Origin: Budorcas taxicolor | Lineage: Eukaryota > Chordata > Mammalia > Artiodactyla > Bovidae | Length of the DNA: 64,000 nucleotides | Assembly (NCBI RefSeq): GCF_023091745.1 | Contig: NC_068930.1 | Coordinates: 4,734,262 to 4,798,261, forward strand | Reading direction: 5' to 3' | Shown here: positions 56,870 to 64,000 of the stretch, in pieces | Numbering within the stretch: the first letter of the stretch is position 1 | How the letters are laid out: every line of letters begins with the position of its first letter | Made by a program: the position numbers and the translations under genes | The notes under the pieces: generated by a model | Seen by the model: only the letters and a program-made list of their open reading frames with translations | What the model was told of the DNA's origin: nothing | Database searches by the model: none

Positions 56870-58020
56870 TGCTGGGGTCCAGCCCCGGTGGATCCAGGGT
56901 ATTTGAAGCAGGGATGGCGTTGGCGAGGAAAGACTTATTTATTTATTAATATAAGATTAGATTAGGAAGAAATAGTGTAGTAGGAAAATTTAGTGGAGAA
57001 AAGAAGGCTGAATAACTTGGCTTACAGGGAAAACCAATAAAATTCCAGACAAGGAATTTGCACCATCTACGTTAGGCCGCCGGCACCCGTTTGAATATCG
57101 GAGAGTGCCCCGCCTTGGGCTCTCTCTCTTATGGATCTTAAAAGCCCGGACAAGTAAGTAAACATAGTGAGCCTCCATGTTCCAAGGGATCAGCCTGGAA
57201 AGGAGTAAAGAGGAGACACAGGGGAAACCAGTCCTTCCAATGACTGGCCCCACCTCTATTGTCTAGAAAGGCCTTTTATACGTTTTTGATTGTACATAGA
57301 GATCAATGGGTAATACAAAATTATGTAGTGTTAGCAGCCCAGACTCTTTCTGTATATCTTTTTGGATACAAAAGGTCTCAGGTGATTTACATTATCTTCT
57401 GGCCAAGAGGCTTGCTAACACTTTTTGGCTCTCTTCCTTAATGAATGTTAATTTCGTTTCCCCTGAAGTGTTTTTCTTTAATCTGCATCTCCTTAAAGCA
57501 CTAAAGTTACATATCTATAGAACAAAGGCACAGTAGATTATAACAAAGAAGGTACTTAACTCAAAGATCTAATGTTGCTACTTGTTTTTTCTATATACCA
57601 ACTATATCAACAAGTAAAAGATATGAAAATTTGGCAGCAAGTATTGGCTCAACTAATGAAACCTTTAGTCAGTCCTATTCTAAAGATTTTGACTCTTCGG
57701 AAGCCCCTACATTCCTAGGATGTTTTAAGCTTCCTGTGCCTCCTGCGGTCAGGAGGCCTCAAACAATCACATGCGCAGCTGTACGAGTCCTGCAGGCAGG
57801 CTAGAAAGCCATCAGAGGGATTTTTGGATTGAAACACCCTTTCAAATGCAGAGGACTAAAGCCTGGAGATGACTTTTTCCAGGCAGGCATATTCTTATTT
57901 TTGGGGGTACACGCTCAGGAAATACCAGGGGGAAAACCTGAGATCTGACTCGACCTTGCACATCAGATCTCTGCCGCATGACTTTGTCACGGGTGGGATT
58001 CCTCACGCTGGCTGCCGGCA
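56870..58020 (-). mobile_element. solo LTR, class II ERV-like
   Basis: An 1151-base segment starts TGCTGGGG and ends GCCGGCA on the plus strand (TG...CA ends) and is flanked by ATAGGT at 56864-56869 and 58021-58026. A 6-bp duplication is typical of beta-like (ERV-K class) integration. On the minus strand there is a TATAAAAGGC box at 57271-57280 and AATAAATAAATAAG at about 56935-56950, consistent with promoter and polyadenylation signals in that orientation. No internal viral genes remain, so it arose by LTR-LTR recombination. It interrupts L1 ORF2 exactly between matching L1 words. Confidence 0.93.
57271..57280 (-). promoter_or_regulatory. TATA box of the solo LTR
   Basis: The minus strand reads TATAAAAGGC in the middle of the LTR, upstream of the polyadenylation signal in the same orientation. 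It implies a U3 of about 740 bases (57281-58020). Confidence 0.65.
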
Positions 58021-59479
58021 ATAGGTGTTAGCTCTTCTCTAAATTTCTGGTAGAATTCAGCTGTGGAGCCATCTGGACCTGGGCTTTTGTTTGCTGGAAG
58101 ATTTCTGATTACAGTTTCAATTTCTGTGCTTGTGATGGGTCTGTTAAGATTTTCTATTTCTTCCTGGTTCCGTTTTGGAAAGTTGTACTTTTCTAAGAAT
58201 TTGTCCATTTCTTCCACGCTGTCCATTTTATTGGCATATAATTGCTGATAGTTGTCTCTTATGATCCTATGTATTTCTGTGTTGTCTTTTGTGATCTCTC
58301 CATTTTCATTTCTAATTTTATTGATTTAATTTTTCTTCCCTTGTTTCTTGATGAGTCTGGCTAATGATCTGTCAATTTTATTTATCCTTTCAAAGAACCA
58401 GCTTTTGGCTTTGTTGATTTTTGCTATGGTCTCTTTTGTTTGTTTTGCATATATTTCTGCCCTAATTTTTAAGATTTCTTTCCCTCTACTAACTCTGGGG
58501 TGCTTCATTTCTTCCTTTTCTAGTTTCTTTAGGTGTAGAGTTAGGTTATTTATTTGACTTTTTTCTTGTTTCTTGAGGTATGCCTGTATTGCTATGAACT
58601 TTCCCCTTAGCACTGCTTTTACAGTGTCCCACAGGTTTTGGGTTGTTGTGTTTTCATTTTCATTCATTTCTATGCATATTTTGATTTTTTTTTTGATTTC
58701 TTCTGTGATTTGTTGGTTATTCAGCAGCATGTTGTTCCGCCTCCATATGTTGGAATTTTTAATAGTTTTTCTCCTGTAATTGATATCTAATCTTACTGCA
58801 TTGTGTTCAGAAAAGATGCTTGCAATGATTTTAATTTTTTTGAATTTGCCAAGGCTAGATTTATGGCCCAGGATGTGATCTATCCTGGGGAAGTTTCCGT
58901 GAGCACTTGAGAAAAAGGTGAAATTCATTGTTTGGGGGTGAAATGTCCTATAGATATCAATTAGGTATAACTGGTCTATTCTATCGTTTAAAGTTTGTGT
59001 TTCCTTCCCAATTTTCTATTTAGTTGATCTATCCATAGATGTGAGTGGGGTATTAAAGTCTCCCATTATTATTGTGTTATTGTTAATTTCCCCTTTCATA
59101 CTTGTTAGCATTTGTCTTACATATTGCGGTGCTCCTATGTTGGGTGCATATATATTTATAATTGTTGTATCTTCTTCTTGGATTGATCCTTTGATCATTA
59201 TGTAGTGTCCTTCTTTGTCTCTTTTCACAGCCTTTGTTCTAAAGTCTATTTTATCTGATATGAGTATTGCTACTCCTGCTTTCTTTTGGTCTCTGTTTTC
59301 ATGGAATATCTTTTCCCATCCCTTCACTTTCAGTCTGTATATGTCTCCTGTTTTGAGGTGGGTCTCTTGTAGACAACATATATAAGGGTCTTGTTTTTGT
59401 ATCCATTCAGCCAGTCTTTGTCTTTTGGTTGGGGCATTCAACACATTTACGTTTAAGGTAAAGTATTGATAAGTATGAT

Positions 59480-60457
59480 CCTGTTGCCATTTACTTTATT
59501 GTTTTGGGTTCGAGTTTATACACCCTTTTTGTGTTTCCTACCTAGAGAATATCCTTTAGCGTTTGTTGGAGAGCTGGTTTGGTGGTGCCGAATTCTCTCA
59601 GCTTTTGCTTGTATGTAAAGCTTTAGATTTCTCCTTCCTATTTGAATGAGATCCTTGCTGGGTATAGGTAATCTGGTTATTTTCTTTCATCACTTTAAGT
59701 ATGTCTTGCCTTTCCCTCCTGGCCTAAAGAGTTTCTATTGAAAGATCAGCTGTTATCCTTATGGAAATCCCCTTGTGTGTTATTTGTTGTTTTTCCCTTT
59801 CTGCTTTTAATATTTGTTCTTTGTGTTTGATCTTTGTTAATTTGATTAATATGTGTCTTGGGGTGTTTTGCCTTGGGTTTATCCTGTTTGGGACTCTCTG
59901 GGTTCTTGGACTTTGGTGATTATTTCCTTCCCCATTTTAGGGAAGTTTTCAACTATTATCTCCTCAAGTATTTTCTCATGGCCTTTCTTTTTGTCTTCTT
60001 CTTCTGAGACTCCTATGTTTCGAATGTTGGGGCGTTTAACACTGTCCTGGAGGTCTCTGAGAATGTCCTCATTTATTTTAATTTGTTTTTCTTTTTTCCT
60101 CTCTGATTCATTTATTTCTACCATTCTATATTCTAATTCACTAATCCTATCTTCTGCCCCTGTTATTCTACTATTTGTTGCCTCCAAAGTGTTTTTGATC
60201 TAATTTATTGCATTATTCATTATATATTGACTCTTTATTTCTTCTAGGTCCTTGTTAAACCTTTCTTGCATCTTCTCAATCCTTGTCTCCAGGCTATTTA
60301 TCTGTGATTCCATTTTGATTTCAAGATTTTGGATCTTTTTCACTATCGTTATTTGGAATTCTTTATTAGATAGATTCCCTATCTCTTCCTCTTTTGTTTG
60401 GTTTGGTGGGCATTTATCCTGTTCCTTTACATGCTGGGTATTCCTCTGTCTCTTCAT
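59480..60457 (-). pseudogene. L1 ORF1, broken
   Basis: The frame opens at 60457 with MKRQRNTQHVKEQDKC and continues to a stop near 60199. A second piece (59879-60187; RITGAEDRISELEYRMVEI) carries the coiled coil and the start of the RNA-binding part. The C-terminal domain is in shifted frames down to about 59480. The family protein coats L1 RNA as a trimer; this copy cannot make it whole. Confidence 0.87.
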
Positions 60458-60599
60458 CTTGTTTATATTGCTGTGTTTATGGTGGCTTTTTTGTATTCTG
60501 GCAGTTTGTGGAGTTCTCTCTATAGAGGAGTTTCCTCACTGTGGGTGGGGTTGTACAGGTGGCTTGTCAAACTTTCTTGGTTAGGGAAGCTCGAGTCGG

Positions 60600-61664
60600 T
60601 GTTCTGGTGGGTGGAGCTGGATTTCTTCTCTGGAGTGCAATGCAGTGTCCAGTAATGAGTTATGAGATGTCAGTGGTTTTCGAGTAACTTTGGGCAGCCT
60701 GTATATTGGAGCTCAGGGCTGTGTTCCTGTGTTGCTGGAGAATTTGCATGGTATGTCTTGCTCTGGAACTTGTTGGCCCTTGGGTGGTGCTTGGTTTCAG
60801 TGTAGGTATGGAGGCGTTTGATGAGCTCCTGTCAATTAATGTTCCCTGGAGTCAGGAGTTCTCTGGTGTTCTCAGGGTTTGGACTTAAGCCTCCTGCTTC
60901 TGGTTTTCAGTCTTATTTTTACAGTAGTCTCAAGTCTTCTCCTTCTATACAGCACCTTTGATAAAATATCTAGGTTAAAGATGAAAAGTTTCTCCACAGT
61001 GAGGGACATCCAGAGAGGTTCACAGAGTTACACGGAGAAGAGAAGAGGGAGGAGGGAGTTAGAGGTGACCCGAATGAAATGAGGTGGAATCAATAGAAGA
61101 GAGAGCAAGCTAGCCAGTAATCACTTCCTTATGTGCACTCCACAACTGGACCACTCAGAGATGTTCATGGAGTTATACAGAGAAGAAAAAAGGGAGGAAG
61201 GAGACAGAGGTGACCAGGAGGATAAAAGGGGGGAATCAAAAGGAGAGAGACAGATCCAGCCAGTAATCAGTACCCTAAGTGTTCTCCACCATCTGGAACA
61301 CACAGAGGTTCACAGAGTTGGGTAGAGAAGAGGGGGTAGGGAGGAGACAGAGGCGACCTGGTGGAGAAAAAGGAGAGTCCAAAGGGGGAGAGAGCAGACA
61401 AGCCAGTATTCTCGCTCCCAAGTAAAAATGGGTACTGAAGATTAGGTTCTTAAAGGTACAAAATTGATAACAAATACCAAAAAGCAAGGATTTAAAATCT
61501 CCTTTTGAAGACAATGGGCTGGTTGTCTGGGTGCCTGATGCCCTCTGTTGGCATTCAGAAGTTGTTTTGTGGAATTTACTCAGCATTTAAATGTTCTTTT
61601 GATAATTTGTGGGGGAGAAAGTGGTCTCCCCATCCTACTCCTCCACCATCTTAGGACCACCCTC
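60600..61664 (-). promoter_or_regulatory. L1 5' UTR/internal promoter region
   Basis: Purine-rich on the plus strand, with a YY1-like site at the extreme 5' end (AAGATGGTGG on the minus strand, about 61644-61653). Between 61015 and about 61440 three similar units follow each other at 145-base spacing. Confidence 0.75.
61015..61440. repeat. 145-bp tandem monomers in L1 5' UTR, 3 copies
   Basis: GAGGTTCACAGAGTT at 61015, GATGTTCATGGAGTT at 61160 and GAGGTTCACAGAGTT at 61305 start units that share GGGAGGA, GAGGTGACC-type, GAGAGAG and AGCCAGTA words in the same order. The units have diverged by perhaps a quarter, so the array is old relative to the insertion. Confidence 0.8.
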
Positions 61665-61676
61665 AGGAAGGATTTA

Positions 61677-62139
61677 AATATAATGCAAGTGGAAAATCTG
61701 AATGGATGATGAATTAATAAATAAATAATAAATTCTAGTAGGTTTAAAAATCTGTATAGAAATAGAATACATAACAACAATTTCTATAGGTTTGAAGAAG
61801 GTTAATGGAGTTAAAGAATTCTACAATTCCTGTGGATCCCAGAAAAATGACAGAAACAAAAAAATAAGTTATAAGGCAAGGATGCAGAATTATTTCCATC
61901 ATGACTACTTATAGAACAGTAGAAAAAAGCTTTAAAATTTAGAGTAAAACATGAAATATGAAACTAATCAATATAACACAAGTAAAAGAGAAAACAGAAG
62001 CGGAAAAGATAGAAAAATAAAAGATGGGCAAACAAAAATAATTTCATTGGTGAATACATGAATGAAAATAGACCAAATGTTTCAGAGAAGGGAAAAAATG
62101 GTCACACTGAGTAAAATGAAACCTAACTATAAGCTAGTA
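61677..62139. other. A-rich DNA, probably old L1
   Basis: The composition and oligo-A richness suggest plus-strand old L1, but I could not place it in order. Confidence 0.4.
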
Positions 62140-62545
62140 TCTTAAAGATAAAGTTACCAAAACAAAAAATGTAGAAGAAAGTTAAAGGATGGAAAAATCA
62201 TACACACTAATGAAAAGAGAGCTCATATCACCCTACACCAGATAAGATAAATGTTAAGGCAAAATCCCAAATAGAGATAAAGAGGGATACCTCATGATGA
62301 TAAAATTTCAAGTTGCCCAGAAAGCAGAGATGGTCTAAATAGTTCTGTATCTAATGATAGAGCTTCAAAATATATAAAGCAAAAACAAAGGTAAAAAATA
62401 AGTGGACAAATCCACAATAAGAGTGGAATATGCTAATATACTTCTCTTGGTAAGATGAAATAAGAAAACCAAAAATTGATGAGCATATGTAAGATTTGAA
62501 TAATACAATTAGTGAATCCAACCTAATTGATACATATATCGGTTT
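62140..62545 (+). repeat. old L1 (L1M-type) ORF2 endonuclease region
   Basis: GTTAAAGGATGGAAAAATCAT, AGATAAAGAGGGATACCTCATG, ATAGAGCTTCAAAATATATAAAG and GGACAAATCCACAATAAGAG are sense old-L1 ORF2 words in order. Confidence 0.75.
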
Positions 62546-62830
62546 TCCTCACAGGACAGTTACTGATTTATGAGGCAAGGTATGTGGCTGGAAACTTCAG
62601 CCTGAAAGGCAGAACAGAATCTCCCAATGTACCATGGTCTCTTGGTTTTATATTCCATTAGAGAGACCGTCAATAAACAGATGACTGGATTAGATTTCAA
62701 GCCTTATGACATTGGCCAGATTCTGTATCTGCACAGGGTAAAATAATAGATAAGTTCAAAACCTACAAAAGGAAAAATTTCTAGGTTTCAGAAGATGTAA
62801 AAATTTTATAATCTTTGAAGAGGCTGGGAA
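62546..62830. other. unassigned DNA
   Basis: No feature recognised. Confidence 0.4.
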
Positions 62831-62960
62831 GATAATCTATGATCAATATATTTTTTTTAAAGTAAGAGATGAAAAGACCAATATTCATGAAAATTGAAGA
62901 TATTCAACAGAGAATTGAAACTATAGAAGGAATAATTTCAAGAGACCTGAAACTCAAATA

Positions 62961-62974
62961 TGTGTGTGTGTGTA

Positions 62975-63007
<33 letters not shown>
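62961..63007. repeat. (TG)n microsatellite
   Basis: About 22 TG units with one TATC interruption, abutting the SINE. Confidence 0.95.
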
Positions 63008-63010
<3 letters not shown>

Positions 63011-63199
63011 CAGTTGTGTCACTCTTTGTGATACCAAGGATGGTAGCCCACCAGATTCTCTGTCCAAAGAATTTTCCAGGCAAGAATTCTGGAGTGGCTT
63101 GCCATTTCCTACTCCAGGGGATCTTCCCAACTCAGGGATTGAACCCACATCTCTTGTGCCTCCAGCATTGGCAGGCAGATTCTTTACCACTTTAACACC
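63008..63199 (-). mobile_element. Bov-tA SINE
   Basis: Reverse BovA body (GCTCAGTTGTGTCACTC) and tRNA-like head ending GGCAGATTCTTTACCAC. It lies between two dinucleotide tracts. Confidence 0.92.
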
Positions 63200-63210
63200 T
63201 GTATGTATGT

Positions 63211-63242
63211 ACACACACACACACATATATATAAAACACCTG

Positions 63243-63277
<35 letters not shown>

Positions 63278-63290
63278 ATGTATATGTATA
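63211..63290. repeat. (AC)n, (TA)n and (TG)n tracts
   Basis: (AC)7 is followed by ATATATAT, then (TA)n and (TG)n of about 11 units. AACACCTGTAT occurs at about 63194 and 63235, indicating a local duplication. Confidence 0.9.
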
Positions 63291-64000
63291 TTTGGAAATA
63301 CATATTCTATAAATGAAAAATACCATATCTAAAATTAAGAACTCATTGGATGGATTTAAGAGGAGATCAAACATAGCAGAGACAGGAACAATACAGTTGA
63401 AAATAGGTCAATAAATATATCCAAACTAAAGTGCAGAGAGAAAAAGAAATAAAGAAAAGAGCATAAAATAAATGTGAAATAAGTGATCAAATAATTTAAA
63501 TGATCAACTAATTACTTTATGTTTAATGGGAATTCCAGCCAAAGAGAAAAAATGAAGCATAACAAAATTTGAAGATAGAATAGCAATAATTTCTTCAAGT
63601 TGTTGAAAGCTATCAACCCACAAATTGAAAAAGATTGGTGAACCTCATGCAGAATAAAAAATAAAGATATATGACAACAATAGCACTATAAGTGAGAATA
63701 TTAAATGGATTAAAAATGTTGCAGAATTTTTACACTGTTCAGAAGGTGGTAAAAATAACTCCCTTAAGTTAAACTGAAGTAAAAGAGGGATTCATATTGA
63801 ATCTCTGGTAACTACTGAAATATTCAAGAATAGCAAATAGAGATGAATAATATAATAATAAATGTTTAATGAAAAAGAAGTCTGCTGAAAAGAAATATGA
63901 AACAGAACAGATAGTATTAATAGAAATAAATAGCAATACTGGAGACTTAGATCCATTTATTTTATTAGTTACATCATGTATGAATTACTAAACATTTTAA

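Larger units (their letters stand above)
54560..59460 (-). pseudogene. L1 ORF2, broken
   Basis: The endonuclease N-terminal half is at 59016-59444 (PYICCLQETHL, IINIYAPNIG, IIMGDFNTPLT: the GDFN catalytic motif is present). The following frame (58326-58928) has the RIDHILGHKSSLGKFKKI end of the endonuclease and a long basic linker. The frame at 57987-58226 (NKSPGPDGSTAEFYQKF) leads into the reverse transcriptase, which the LTR insertion then cuts; 56431-56730 resumes with QVGLIPGMQGFFNI. The encoded FADD region is at about 56215. The C-terminal part is in frames at 55584-55901 and beyond. Point stops plus the LTR make it inactive. Confidence 0.92.
53906..61664 (-). mobile_element. full-span ruminant L1 with TSD
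   Basis: AGGAAGGATTTA flanks the element at 53894-53905 and 61665-61676. On the minus strand it begins GGTGGTCCTAAGATGGTGG, an L1 5' end with a YY1-like AAGATGG motif, and runs through a 5' UTR, ORF1, ORF2, 3' UTR (AATTGGAGGTTAATTAATTT region) and A-rich end. Two later insertions sit inside: a BovA2 at 54269 and a solo LTR at 56870. Without them the L1 is about 6.3 kb. Confidence 0.95.
62831..64000 (+). repeat. old L1 (L1M-type) ORF1 region, interrupted
   Basis: AGAATTGAAACTATAGAAG, GAACTCATTGGATGGATTTAAG, AGCAGAGACAGGAACAATAC and CAAGTTGTTGAAAGCTATC resemble sense ORF1 and inter-ORF sequence of an old L1. Interrupted by microsatellites and a Bov-tA SINE. Runs off the window. Confidence 0.55.

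Overview
The window is nuclear DNA from a ruminant (cattle, sheep, goat or a close relative). The evidence is the repeat content: nine BovB (RTE-type) LINE copies, many Bov-tA and BovA2 SINEs, ruminant-type L1, artiodactyl CHR SINEs built on a tRNA-like head, one mariner, and older mammal-wide repeats (MIR, L2, MLT1, old L1). I cannot tell which ruminant. There are no bacterial genes, operons, CRISPR arrays, rRNA genes or functional tRNA genes. Family names rest on recognition by eye; repeat boundaries are good to about 5-20 bases unless a target-site duplication (TSD) is given.

Only one place looks like the start of a host gene: a CpG island at about 5690-6790. On the minus strand it carries two YY1-like AAGATGG sites, an ATG at 6167, 44 open codons and a splice-donor-like CAG/GTCAGT ending the exon at 6036. 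If real, the gene runs leftward out of the window. I do not recognise the protein and saw no convincing second exon in 1-5700.

Layout. 1-5000: intron-like DNA with scattered SINEs and a MIR. 5000-7200: promoter region, flanked by a 20-base C run and a G-rich tract. 7200-10900: unique DNA with L2, MIR and SINEs. 10900-21100: three BovB copies whose 3' ends all point left; the third is a scrambled mosaic bounded by one 8-bp TSD. 21472-22770: a complete-length but dead mariner with TA duplications. 23000-29550: BovA2 SINEs and old L1, with an unidentified 1.87-kb poly(A)-tailed insertion at 29552-31417 carrying a 12-bp TSD. 32400-36600: SINEs, BovB, old L1. 37000-38000: decayed ERV-L-like pol. 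38000-46100: SINEs, a BovB tail, and at 40030-40735 a BovA SINE whose inner 143-bp unit is amplified fourfold. 46800-47970: MLT1 LTR hosting a BovB and a SINE. 48228-51918: 5'-truncated L1 hosting a BovB and a BovA2. 53906-61664: full-span L1 with 12-bp TSD, hosting a BovA2 and a solo LTR (56870-58020) with its own 6-bp TSD. The end is old A-rich L1 with microsatellites.

The retroelement ORFs are all broken, so no element here looks autonomous. The most informative items are structural: the scrambled BovB, the amplified BovA unit, the orphan retroposed insertion, the 145-bp monomers in the L1 5' region, and the uncharacterised CpG-island exon.
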